Source: Desulfonema magnum (GTDB lineage Bacteria > Desulfobacterota > Desulfobacteria > Desulfobacterales > 4be13). Taken from it: a DNA stretch of 64,000 bases. Both the position numbers and the translations under genes were made by a program. The notes under the pieces were generated by a model. That model saw nothing but the letters and a program-made list of their open reading frames with translations. It ran no database searches and was not told the origin of the DNA. Numbering within the stretch: the stretch's first letter is position 1; each line of letters opens with the position of its first letter. The stretch covers positions 4,733,633 through 4,797,632 of the forward strand of contig NZ_CP061800.1 in the NCBI RefSeq assembly GCF_017377395.1, in the 5' to 3' direction. Shown here piece after piece: positions 43,519-51,583 of the stretch.

Positions 43519-43678
43519 AAGGCAGGTCTTCTGACTCCCGGTTCATCCTAATCTCCGCACCTTCCCATCCGGCTGACACCGGACAGTGGCATATTGCGGA
43601 TTTCGTCCCCGGTCACAGCGGCGGGACCGTTCCTGATTTTCACAGGATTCCCTATTAAGCCATAACAGCACCCTTTAG
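43519..43678 (-). promoter_or_regulatory. Cobalamin (B12) riboswitch aptamer
   Basis: Read on the minus strand: GGGTGCTGTTATGGC, then TTAATAGGGAATCC, then TCCCGCCGCTGTGACCGGG with GACGAAATCCGC, then GCCACTGTCCGGTGTCAGCC, GGATGGGAAGGTGCGGA, and finally GAGTCAGAAGACCTGCC. These are the standard conserved cores of the AdoCbl/B12 riboswitch in the right order. It points towards 43500 and lower. The first gene in that direction is the RACo-type gene, with a terminator between. No cobalamin-synthesis or B12-transport gene is in the window. Confidence 0.95.
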
Positions 43679-43830
43679 AATTTAAAATAGCTATCAGACA
43701 CCATTATTTTTGTCAAGAAAAAATTTTAAGCTATATCTCTCAAAAGAAATAACCGTTCAGGATGACTTATAAAAAAGGAGTTTTTTCACAACAAAGTATG
43801 AAAAATTTCGACCTGTCCGGTTACAATTTT

Positions 43831-43891
43831 TGTAGGGTGGGCGGAACGAAGCGGAACCCACCGTTTTCTGAATTTCGGTGGGTTTCGCTTC
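43831..43891. repeat. TGTAGGGTGGGCGGAACGAA palindrome, truncated
   Basis: TGTAGGGTGGGCGGAACGAA and the following AGCGGAACCCACCG pair with GGTGGGTTTCGCTTCC. Complete copies of this widespread repeat continue to a reverse-complement of the first arm. Here it stops at TTTCGCTTCC, exactly where the inverted arm CATAGGTGTAAAG begins. Confidence 0.75.
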
Positions 43892-44409
43892 CATAGGTGT
43901 AAAGTTAAGGAACGGATAAATTGGGTTTATATCTTTGTATAACAGTGGGTTATATCTGACAAAAAATGAAAAAAAACTGATTTTCGCCAGTTCGGGGGAA
44001 ATTATATAGGCTGAAATCACAGTATTTTTCAGCCCGTCCGGTTTCCCGGCCGGTGCTGCCGGTTCCGAAAAATCCTTTGTCCGTAAGGCCGGATATGAGA
44101 TAAGTACCCGATCAGAAGTTTTTTATACATCTTTTTTTCTGTGAACGGCGGAGAAACCCGGCTTTTTCCTTCAGGGACGTCGGATTATTCCGGGAAAAAA
44201 GCCGGGTTTCTTTCCCATGCAAATATCAAAAACTTATGGTTAGGTACTTAGATATCCGTAACCTGTTGAAAAATAATGGTTTTACGATTCGATCTTTTCC
44301 TCCGAAATCAGCCGGAAACGGCTGTTTTTTTCATTTTTTATCGAGACATAATCTGCTGTTATAAAAGCATATTACATTCATTTCCCAGAAGCTTGACTTT
44401 ACACCTATG
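43892..44409. mobile_element. Possible small element with CATAGGTGTAAAGT ends
   Basis: CATAGGTGTAAAGTTAAG (43892-43909) and CTTGACTTTACACCTATG (44392-44409) are inverted with one mismatch. The segment begins where a palindromic repeat is cut and ends where a transposase frame begins, so it probably inserted between, or joined, two older repeats. It contains the hairpin block 44090-44259. No target duplication was found. Confidence 0.5.
44090..44259. repeat. GAAACCCGG hairpin element
   Basis: CCGGATATGAGATAAGTACC on the left and GGTACTTAGATATCC on the right are imperfect inverted ends with AAGTTTTT arms inside. The core is GGAGAAACCCGGCTTTTTCC and GGGAAAAAAGCCGGGTTTCT. The left section TTTTTTTCTGTGAACGGCGG also matches the element at 20518-20697. 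Confidence 0.75.
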
Positions 44410-45406
44410 CGCCTGACCCGCCCGTTTTCTCAGTCTGTCGAAGTTGGTTGCAGAGGTTATTCTCTGCCTTTGCAGCGCCGGATAACAGATTTCGGAGCCG
44501 ATGTTCCCTTCGGGAAGGTTTCCCGGGAAACTTGAAGAACACTGCGGAATAAGCGTTCCTCACAGTGCTGCCCGTGATATGACGGAAAAACATGCGAAAG
44601 AAATAAAGGATAATGAGAGACTGCGGAGCGTAATTCCCGCGGATTCTGTAGTTGAATACGTTATTGCCGAAACGGACGGTACGATGATTCCCATAGCTGA
44701 TATAAGAGATGAAGTAACCGGGGGAGATATGGCTGACAGGCGCAGGACCCGGAAAGGCCGGTGGAAAGAGGCCCGGCTGACTCTTACCCGCCCCGAAGGT
44801 TCTGTGAATCCGTTTTTCGGATGCACTCCCGGCAGTCCCGATGAGGCAGGGGGTCATTTGCTGAACTGTGCGATCCGTTCAGGTCCCGGGCAGAATACAA
44901 AAGTGCATTGTGTCGGAGACGGTGCGCCATGGGTTGCCGGTCAGGCTGACCAGGTGTTCGGTGAGCAATCCGGATTTCTCATTGATTTTTATCATCTTTG
45001 CGATTATTTATCTTCCGCATTGAAAATCTGCGCTCCTGATGATTATGCGAACTTCTCTGACAGACAGAAACAGCTTATGAAAGAAAATCAGGTGTCAGTC
45101 GTACCTGAAGAACTGAGACCGCATATTGAACCTGACTCCGTACCTGATGAAAAGGCTCCCGTCAGATGCTGCCACCGGTATGTCAGAAACCGTCCGGGAC
45201 AGTCTGATTACAAAGGTGCTTCGGAGAACGGTCTGCCGACCGGCCCGGGCGAAATTGAAAGTGCCCACCGGTATATTATACAAAAGCGACTGAAAATTGC
45301 GGGAGTCTGGTGGAAAGAAGACAACGCACAGAACATAATTTCTTTAAGAGTGTTACGCGCAAACGGAGATTGGGAAGACTATTGGAAAAATAAGAAAGCG
45401 GCATGA
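44407..45406 (+). pseudogene. ISKra4-type transposase, truncated and frameshifted
   Basis: The main frame (from 44501, 301 aa) has the ISKra4-type catalytic blocks: ETDGTMIPIAD (first Asp), GDGAPWVAGQADQVFGEQSGFLIDFYHLCDYLS (second Asp region), and the end GPGEIESAHRYIIQKRLKIAGVWW ... LRANGDWEDYW (Glu). The N-terminal part continues in another frame: an ATG at 44407 opens MRLTRPFSQSVEVGCRGYSL, then RRITDFGADVPFGKVSR. The two frames join if one base is removed near 44524-44527 (CCCGGG). A normal gene would extend further upstream, where it is cut at the inverted-arm boundary at 44409. It is therefore a dead copy. It belongs to a different subgroup from the element at 52888-54714. Confidence 0.75.
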
Positions 45407-45715
45407 ATAAAGAAACTAACACTTTTAATTACGCCCGAATTACTAGGATTATGATTTTTATCTTGATTTCCTGTAAAAGCCATGTTATTAATTTTTTTAG
45501 TTTCTGAAAATCAATTTTTATTATAAAATTAAAAAGCTTATTATAACCTCTTTTAATAAAAACTCAGAATATATACTACTGTTATTTGTCAAATGCAAGA
45601 AAAAAATGAACTGTGTTGTTTTTTATGGTAAAATCATAACAAATTCCATATTTTTCTGCACAAATAAAAAGTTCGGAGAGCAATATGCTCTGATCCAAAA
45701 TGATCTGGTTAAATG
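45407..45715. other. AT-rich spacer, no gene seen
   Basis: A low-GC segment between two broken genes. No inverted end matching the transposase remnant upstream was found, and no palindromic repeat family is present. Confidence 0.4.
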
Positions 45716-46079
45716 ATGAAATCAAGACTGACTTTGAAACCGGGCCGGAAGGGAACCAAAAAACTGGTCAGTCAGTCAGTATGGGAATCGTCCTGTTTGT
45801 GTAAGATATCGGTATGACGAAGTAAGAAAAAGGCGATTGAAAACTGTTGAGCTGATTGTTGAGGAAACTGAATGGAATCCCGGCAATTGTATTCCCGGGG
45901 ATACAATTGCCGGTATCCGGGTGAGGCCGGAAGAAACTCAGTTGCAGTCCAAAATAAAAAAAGCGGGCGGAAAATGGGACCGGGAGAAAGGATTATGGGG
46001 AATTCGTTATGACAAAGTTTTGGAACCTGGGATTGAAGAACGCATGATGAAAGATGAGGACATGCGGAATTTAAGGTAA
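45716..46079 (+). pseudogene. Small conserved hypothetical gene broken by a TCAG repeat expansion
   Basis: The first frame from ATG 45716 reads MKSRLTLKPGRKGTKKLVSQ. The second reads YGNRPVCVRYRYDEVRKRRL, KTVELIVEETEW and, to the stop at 46079, KIKKAGGKWDREKGLWGIRYDKVLEPGIEERM. They meet at (TCAG)x3 (45768-45779). With two copies instead of three the frame is continuous, giving a 119-aa protein. I recall similar small proteins (start like MKLRLTLKPGxxGTK, middle like VCVRYRYDE) as common uncharacterised genes near transposons in related bacteria. The shorter frame starting at 45837 could still be made but lacks the conserved first third. Function unknown. Confidence 0.7.
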
Positions 46080-46179
46080 GGGAAATGTCCGGAAGGAAGT
46101 GAAAGCATATATATGTATATCTGATAATTCCGAAATGCTTTTATTTCTTTGATACTGTAATATTAGGAAAAAACTGCAA

Positions 46180-46314
46180 ATGAAAATGTTCACGAATAAT
46201 GTTTCCGAAACCTTTGTTCCTGCCGGCCTCTGCTTTTTTCGCACACTCGGAATTTTAAATAATATTCCGGGCTCATCAGAGAAACTGAGAGATTATGTCC
46301 GGCCGGTAATTTAA
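46180..46314 (+). CDS. Short frame in the left arm of the insertion sequence
   Basis: A 44-aa frame, MKMFTNNVSETFVPAGLC and FFRTLGILNNIPGSSEKLRDYVRPVI. It is about two-thirds identical to the start of the right-arm frame (MKMLTNNISEAFAPAGFRFF). AGGAAAA precedes the ATG by ~10 nt. Whether it is translated is unknown; the similarity could simply reflect the inverted-repeat arms. It is included because both arms keep an open frame with mostly conservative changes. Confidence 0.35.
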   Translation: MKMFTNNVSETFVPAGLCFFRTLGILNNIPGSSEKLRDYVRPVI

Positions 46315-46338
46315 AACAAGGCATATTGTAATAACTCG

Positions 46339-47499
46339 TTATGTGTTTAAAATGGGAAGACAGAAATGGTTACGGAGAATAGCTTCGAGATCGCATTCCC
46401 TTCTGATTTTTCGCATGATCTCCGTGACGGACATTTTCAAAAAGGGCTTCCTCATACTGAGCCTTGTCGCAAGTATATATGCGATTACCTTTATTAACAG
46501 GGCCGCATGCAGGCCGTCACCCTGAAGGCGCATGGCCTTTATCCCGAGTACCGACTTGAGGATTTTCCAGAAACACTCGATAATATGGTGCTGCTTCCAT
46601 ATATGCCAGATTTCAGCGCCGCGCAGGGGAACCGGGCTGAAATCCATGAGATAATAAGTACGCGTGGAGCTTTTTCGGAAAAAGAAAAGAATGACACACC
46701 CGAAGGTCGGGCTGAAAGCAGCGGTTCTCAGGGAGGGAACATCGATTCCCCACTGATCTCTGATCAGTCCGAGCGTTTTTTTCCATGAAGAGGCTTTCTG
46801 TTTTGCCTTGCCGATTGTAAAAGTATAATTGCCCTTGCCCGCGATGATAATTTTTTCAAATCCCAGGGCGCGGAGCCGCTTTTTCAGATCGTCGGATGCG
46901 AACCATGAGTCAAAAGTGAGGGGGAAGGCGGTCAGATCAATACCTTCCCTGGAAAATTCCTCTTTAAGCCGTGTCAGCATGGAGATCAGAAGAGCCGGCT
47001 TGTCAGTGTTGGCCCGACCCTGTTTGGAACAGAAAAGCAGATGCAGAGGAAAGGCAATGCCGCCGATCGTCATCACAATTCCCATCAGATCGTTGCCGCT
47101 GACCACTTTTTTGCAACGGCCGCTGTACCAGCTCCATGTGCAGCGGAGCAGTTTTCCCAGACGCTCGATCACGCTGTTGTCAAATGTCAGAGTTATACCG
47201 GCCCGGGATATGGTCGCATCACTTTTTTCCAAGAGAGGCCCGAGTTCCTCGGCAGCCTGCCTTACCATAAAACGGACAAGCATTTCTCTGAGATAGTAAA
47301 TGCTCCACCCTTCTATGGCTCTGTAAAGGCCCTGATGGGGAATGTCCAGAAAATCGGCAAGCTGTTTCGGATTGTAAAACCCGAAAAAATGAGCTGTCGC
47401 CAGAAACATGAGAGTTTCAAAGGCAATGCGTTTATCCTGACGGAACTCTCTGCTGAATATGACAAAGAACCATTTTAATTCTTTATTTAAATCCGACAT
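46339..47499 (-). CDS. IS4-superfamily-like DDE transposase
   Basis: A 386-aa protein. The N-terminal ~95 residues are helical (REFRQDKRIAFETLMFLATAHFFGFYNPKQLADFLDIPHQGLYRAIEGW) and probably bind DNA. The catalytic blocks read ITLTFDNSVIERLGK (first Asp), FPLTFDSWFASDDLKKRLRALGFEKIIIAGKGN (second Asp) and HHIIECFWKILKSVLGIKAMRLQGDGLHAALLIKVIAYILATRL (Glu with the helical tail usual in the IS4 group). It appears intact. AGGAGGATAATCTT lies before ATG 47499. It fills the element bounded by the long inverted arms. The precise IS family is not assigned. Confidence 0.8.
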   Translation of the reverse strand: MSDLNKELKWFFVIFSREFRQDKRIAFETLMFLATAHFFGFYNPKQLADFLDIPHQGLYRAIEGWSIYYLREMLVRFMVRQAAEELGPLLEKSDATISRAGITLTFDNSVIERLGKLLRCTWSWYSGRCKKVVSGNDLMGIVMTIGGIAFPLHLLFCSKQGRANTDKPALLISMLTRLKEEFSREGIDLTAFPLTFDSWFASDDLKKRLRALGFEKIIIAGKGNYTFTIGKAKQKASSWKKTLGLIRDQWGIDVPSLRTAAFSPTFGCVILFFFRKSSTRTYYLMDFSPVPLRGAEIWHIWKQHHIIECFWKILKSVLGIKAMRLQGDGLHAALLIKVIAYILATRLSMRKPFLKMSVTEIMRKIRRECDLEAILRNHFCLPILNT

Positions 47500-47503
47500 A
47501 AGA

Positions 47504-47674
47504 TTATCCTCCTTTTGTTTTTGTATGACAGTTTTTATCTAAGATAATCTTTAAATGGTAATCAGTCAATTTTTCCGAATATCCCGGAACATTATTCAGA
47601 ATTCCGGGTATGCGGAAAAATCTGAATCCGGCAGGCGCAAAGGCTTCGGAAATATTATTCGTGAGCATTTTCAT
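47504..47674 (-). CDS. Short frame in the right arm, next to the transposase
   Basis: A 56-aa frame, MKMLTNNISEAFAPAGFRFF and RIPGILNNVPGYSEKLTDYH, then LKIILDKNCHTKTKGG, ending 4 bp before the transposase ATG. The stop region carries the transposase ribosome site (AGGAGG), so translation of this frame could couple to transposase expression. The left arm holds a diverged copy. The product is not recognised. Confidence 0.4.
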   Translation of the reverse strand: MKMLTNNISEAFAPAGFRFFRIPGILNNVPGYSEKLTDYHLKIILDKNCHTKTKGG

Positions 47675-47902
47675 TTGCCTTTTTTGTTCTAAGCAAAACC
47701 TGTCAACGGGATACAATCATTTCGGAATTATCAGTATCATAATTATCCGGTCAGGGCAATCTGAATTTTTATATATGAACAAGTATCAAAAATATGAATA
47801 TAATTCATTGCTACCTTTGCAGGACTACCCAAAATTTTAACCAGAAAAAATTTTTATGGACAACGAGCTGTCTATAAAAAAGAAGAGAAAGGAGAGAGAT
47901 TC

Positions 47903-50419
47903 ATGCGTTCCAAACTTATATTTTTTGCCCTTATTATTTGTTTGTGTGCCGCGGGTCTGAACACCTCCCACGCGGGATGGGTCGGAACCTGCGTCGGATC
48001 AGGAATCAGCATTTCCTGTGCCTGCCCTTCCGAGGACATAGACGACCAGAGCGACGGATATTATACTTTAACGCCCGAGGGGCTGTCGGATTGCTTTGGC
48101 ATGAGTCAGGCGGACATGGATGCGGAATGTGAGACGGGGTGTTACTTATGTCAGTCCGTGGTCTGCGACGATCCCCCCGCGGATCCTTCGGGACTGACAG
48201 CATCGGCGGTTTCCGAGACAGAGATCACCCTGTCATGGACGGACAACAGCGATGATGAGACCGGTTTCAAAATTTACCGGGGCGGTGAGCTGATCACCAC
48301 CGCGGCGGCCAATGCCACAAGCCACGGCGACACGGGCCTCACCTGTGGCACGAATTATGATTATCAGGTCATTGCCACAAATGACGCGGGCGATTCCTCC
48401 CCGGTCAGCGCAAGCGGATCCACCTTTCCCTGTCCTCCTTCGGGACTGACGGCCCAGGCGGTTTCCGAGACAGAGATCACCCTGTCATGGACAGACAACA
48501 GCGACGATGAGACCGGTTTCAAGATTTACCGGGGCGATGAGCTGATCACCACCGCGGCAACCGGTGCGACAAGTTACAATGACACGGGGCTTGCCTGCGG
48601 CACGGGCTATGATTATCAGGTGGTTGCCACAAATGATGTGGGGGATTCTTCCGGTGCCAGCGCAAGCGGGATCACGGCTGCCTGTCCTGCGTCCCCGTCC
48701 GCTCCTTCGGATCTGACGGCCCAGGCCGTTTCCGAGACAGAGATCACCCTGTCATGGACAGACAACAGCGACGATGAGACCGGTTTCAAGATTTACCGGG
48801 GCGGTGAGCTGATCACCACCGCGGCAACCGGTGCGACAAGTTACAATGACACGGGGCTTGCCTGCGGCACGGGCTATGATTATCAGGTGGTTGCCACAAA
48901 TGATGTGGACGATTCCTCCGCTGTCAGTGCGAGCGGATCCACAGCAAACTGCGGTTCGGACACGCCTTCCGGAATGACTTCCGTATATATGGGAGGGCAG
49001 GATAGATTCTATGTGGACATGAATGGCATCGAAGGCATACAGGAAGAGAGCGACCCGTTTGCAAAATTGTTTTGGGTCAGGTTGGAGAATGCCGGAGACG
49101 ACAGCGGCAAATACGCTCTGATTGCGAGAGGATACAAAGAGTTGAAAAAGGGAGATTTTGATACTGTTTTGGTCCTGGACGGCGATGTTGACGGTGACGG
49201 AAAATTTCACATCCATGAATCCGACAGAGATGTGACCTACTTGGATGATGACAACAATGAGATGACTATCAAAACATTTTGGGAGCATATCGGTGAGGAG
49301 GGATCGCGTTCCAATTGTAGCGGATATTTGCATTCTGCTGTTTTGGATATGTCCGACAGTGAAAATCCTTTTTCCGGATACAACAAGTACATCGTCAGAA
49401 TTGAACATGGCGCAACCATGGGAGAGAACATCATAGAAGCCGGCATTACCATTGAATACAATGATGAGGGATACGCGGATACGATAACGTATAATGGCGG
49501 GGGTCTCATCGGCAATGTTCTGACGAACATCGGCCAGAACTTCATTACAGAATATGTGGAGAAAGATGGAAAAAAGACAGCCATCACCCATCAATTCAGT
49601 GTGAAAGGCAATATATGCAAGCTCCATATCCCTCTGGCAGACGACGGCGCCTTCAATATAACTGACGGCCTGCCTGACGGGCTGACCATTAAAGGCAGTA
49701 TGCAGCCAAGGCGCGACCCGGATTCGTTTCCGGCATGGCTGCCCGGCACTGCCGGTTCGCTACAAATAGATATCCAGCCTGAGACGGCGATGAACAGCGG
49801 TGCCAAATGGCAGGTGGATGGCGGAGAATGGCAGGAAAGCAGCACCATTGTCACAGGTCTGAGAGAGGGAGTCCATACAGTCACTTTCAGCCGCTTGTCC
49901 GGGTGGTTCAAGCCAGCGGACCAGACCGTGAGCATCACCGCCGGAGAAACATCAGTTCTCACCGGCACATACCAGGTTGCCCAGGGATCCGGTTCGCTGA
50001 CCGTTGAAATTCACCCCTCACAGGCTGACAGCGCCGGGGCGATGTGGAATCTGGATGACGGAGAATGGCAGGAGAGCGGGCACATGGTGTCCAATCTGGA
50101 TGCAGGCGATTATGTCGTAAATTTCAAGAAAATTTCCGGATGGCTCACACCTGAATCCGTTCCTGCGGCCGTAAACGATGCCGGAGACGAAATTGTCACA
50201 GGAAATTATCTGCTTTATGGCGATGCGGACGGAAACGGGGAGATCAGCCTCGGTGACATGGTTGTCATTCAGAAAGTGCTTGTGGGCATGAAGCCTGATC
50301 TTCCGGAAAGACTTGAGGTGGCGGATGTCTCGTCTGATGGGGTTCTTGGTATGACAGATTCTTTCATTATCCTTCAATATATACTGGGTATGAAATCATC
50401 GTTGGAACCGGCAAAGTAA
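47903..50419 (+). CDS. Secreted fibronectin-III / PEGA-like protein with C-terminal dockerin
   Basis: An 838-aa protein with signal peptide MRSKLIFFALIICLCAAGLN. Residues ~23-90 are cysteine-rich (GWVGTCVGSGISISCACPSED, MDAECETGCYLCQSVVCDD). Three fibronectin type III domains follow at ~93-175, ~177-262 and ~270-350, each with SETEITLSWTDNSDDETGFK and YDYQV(I/V)ATND. Residues ~350-610 are a domain I do not recognise (FYVDMNGIEGIQEESDPFAKLFWV; contains VLDGDVDGDGKFHIHESD, a calcium-loop-like motif). Two PEGA-like repeats come next (SLQIDIQPETAMNSGAKWQVDGGEW, then SLTVEIHPSQADSAGAMWNLDDGEW). The end is a dockerin pair: GDADGNGEISLGDMVVIQKVL and ADVSSDGVLGMTDSFIILQYIL. GGAGAGAG precedes the ATG. 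It is probably exported and surface-held or released; function unknown. Confidence 0.85.
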   Translation: MRSKLIFFALIICLCAAGLNTSHAGWVGTCVGSGISISCACPSEDIDDQSDGYYTLTPEGLSDCFGMSQADMDAECETGCYLCQSVVCDDPPADPSGLTASAVSETEITLSWTDNSDDETGFKIYRGGELITTAAANATSHGDTGLTCGTNYDYQVIATNDAGDSSPVSASGSTFPCPPSGLTAQAVSETEITLSWTDNSDDETGFKIYRGDELITTAATGATSYNDTGLACGTGYDYQVVATNDVGDSSGASASGITAACPASPSAPSDLTAQAVSETEITLSWTDNSDDETGFKIYRGGELITTAATGATSYNDTGLACGTGYDYQVVATNDVDDSSAVSASGSTANCGSDTPSGMTSVYMGGQDRFYVDMNGIEGIQEESDPFAKLFWVRLENAGDDSGKYALIARGYKELKKGDFDTVLVLDGDVDGDGKFHIHESDRDVTYLDDDNNEMTIKTFWEHIGEEGSRSNCSGYLHSAVLDMSDSENPFSGYNKYIVRIEHGATMGENIIEAGITIEYNDEGYADTITYNGGGLIGNVLTNIGQNFITEYVEKDGKKTAITHQFSVKGNICKLHIPLADDGAFNITDGLPDGLTIKGSMQPRRDPDSFPAWLPGTAGSLQIDIQPETAMNSGAKWQVDGGEWQESSTIVTGLREGVHTVTFSRLSGWFKPADQTVSITAGETSVLTGTYQVAQGSGSLTVEIHPSQADSAGAMWNLDDGEWQESGHMVSNLDAGDYVVNFKKISGWLTPESVPAAVNDAGDEIVTGNYLLYGDADGNGEISLGDMVVIQKVLVGMKPDLPERLEVADVSSDGVLGMTDSFIILQYILGMKSSLEPAK
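48206..48960. repeat. Three ~260-bp tandem fibronectin-III-encoding repeats
   Basis: The segment beginning GTTTCCGAGACAGAGATCAC occurs at about 48208, 48461 and 48728. Long stretches are identical between copies, with copies 2 and 3 closest. The near-identity at synonymous positions points to recent duplication or gene conversion. Confidence 0.85.
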
Positions 50420-50566
50420 CATATTGTAAAAATTTTCCGGAGTGCCAGACTTACAGTTTGGCGGAGACATCTTATATAGCTTTTAAGAAAAACTTTTTCC
50501 GGAATTTTGACAATCTTTTTGTTAAAAGCTATAAATTACAAAAGCTCCGTTTCTGAGGAATTTAAA

Positions 50567-50779
50567 ATGAAAATTCGACTTGGTATCAAGACCTTTGTTG
50601 TATTGTTTGTATCTTATCTGATCATAAGGATCCTTTACGACCGTATCGTGTTCGGTTATTTTGATCTTCGCGTCTGGGCATTACTGGAACTTCTGGTGAT
50701 ACCGGCCGGTCTTACTCTGTTGTTTTTGACACTCGGACGGATCGTAAGATTGCATGTCAGCCATGGACAAGACAGATAG
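50567..50779 (+). CDS. Small membrane protein
   Basis: A 70-aa protein, MKIRLGIKTFVVLFVSYLII and so on, with two likely membrane helices (TFVVLFVSYLIIRILY and LLELLVIPAGLTLLFLTLG) and a basic C-terminus (RIVRLHVSHGQDR). The ATG at 50567 is chosen because GAGGAATTTAAA precedes it; the open frame extends 20 codons upstream without a ribosome site. It lies 148 bp after the dockerin protein on the same strand. No family is recognised. Confidence 0.55.
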   Translation: MKIRLGIKTFVVLFVSYLIIRILYDRIVFGYFDLRVWALLELLVIPAGLTLLFLTLGRIVRLHVSHGQDR

Positions 50780-50922
50780 TTCTGAACACTCCGACGGAAT
50801 TTTACACGAGGCACTTCCCTTTTTGATCTTGTTGCAGGGGAACCCAAAAAGACCCGCCATTCCGCTCTCCCTTTGTCATTCCTTCCCTCTTTCTTGTCAT
50901 TCCCGATAAAACAGGAATCCAC

Positions 50923-51187
50923 AGTCAGTAGATCGAAAACTCATCGGAAATCCGCCCGGGATTGGCAAATCCCGGACATCTCCGGCGGATTTGCCAATCC
51001 CCCGGGAGCATTTCGGGGGGTTTTCGATCTACTGACAGTTTCATTCTGCCGACATTCCATGAAAAAGTTCGTAGTACCGCCTTCAGGCGGTCTGTTTTGT
51101 CAGGTTAATCATCTGATTTCACAGATACCACCTGAAGGCTGGGTACTACGAACTCTGCTAAATTTTTCAGAGGTTTTCGATCTACTG
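50923..51187. repeat. CAGTAGATCGAAAAC inverted-repeat block with GTAGTACCGCC hairpin
   Basis: TCAGTAGATCGAAAACT at 50923 faces GTTTTCGATCTACTGA at 51020-51035, bounding a 113-bp unit containing GGATTGGCAAATCC hairpins. A second right arm lies at 51171-51187. Between the two right arms is a member of the GTTCGTAGTACCGCCTTCAG group (51065-51151). The remaining gap 50780-50922 and 51188-51272 has no gene. Confidence 0.75.
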
Positions 51188-51272
51188 AATGATGATTTCC
51201 GCATTTCTGCCAAGCATGTTTTTGAATTCAGACAGATATGACATATCTGAATCTATCTGTTAATAAAATCAG

Positions 51273-51566
51273 TTATGCGCATCTGGCAGTTGCATGGAGC
51301 CGAATACCTGATGCCTTTATAATTCTAAGAACTGTCGCAAATTCGGGGCTGCCTTCAGGTGACAGGATTTTAAAAAGATTGTCGCTTTCAATGCCGGATT
51401 CCCTGGCGACTTGCGCGATTCCCCTTGCGCGCGCAATGTCGCCCAGAACAGCTGTGATCAGCGCAGAATCACCCTCTTCAAGCGCGGCTTCAAGATAAGC
51501 TGCCATGTCATCCGCTGTTCTGAGATGATCTGCCGCATTCCAGGGCTTGGTCTGAATCTTTCCCAT
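51273..51566 (-). CDS. HigA-family antitoxin (addiction module antidote)
   Basis: A 97-aa protein. The N-terminal part (WNAADHLRTADDMAAYLEAALEEGDSALITAVLGDIARARGIAQVARESGIESDNLFKILSPEGSPEFATVLRIIKASGIRL) contains a helix-turn-helix of the type found in 'addiction module antidote' proteins, which bind their toxin and repress their own operon. AAGGAG precedes ATG 51566. It lies 17 bp downstream of the toxin gene on the same strand, the toxin-first order seen in HigBA modules. Confidence 0.88.
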   Translation of the reverse strand: MGKIQTKPWNAADHLRTADDMAAYLEAALEEGDSALITAVLGDIARARGIAQVARESGIESDNLFKILSPEGSPEFATVLRIIKASGIRLHATARCA

Positions 51567-51583
51567 AATAATCTCCTTGTATT

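Larger units (their letters stand above)
46121..47734 (-). mobile_element. Insertion sequence with long (~180 bp) imperfect terminal inverted repeats
   Basis: The ends CTGATAATTCCGAAATG (46121-46137) and its reverse complement (47718-47734) are perfect. Similarity continues inwards for about 180 bp in each arm. Each arm contains a short frame reading towards the centre (46180-46314 plus; 47504-47674 minus). The centre is a minus-strand transposase gene. No clear target duplication was found. Confidence 0.75.

Noticed and set aside
43305..43520. 71-aa frame following the cobalamin riboswitch
   Set aside because: It runs through the terminator hairpin and a repeat; no ribosome site and no recognisable domain, so it is not the riboswitch-controlled gene.
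48752..49627. 291-aa minus-strand frame inside the fibronectin-III/dockerin gene
   Set aside because: Shadow frame over a gene with clear domain structure and ribosome site.
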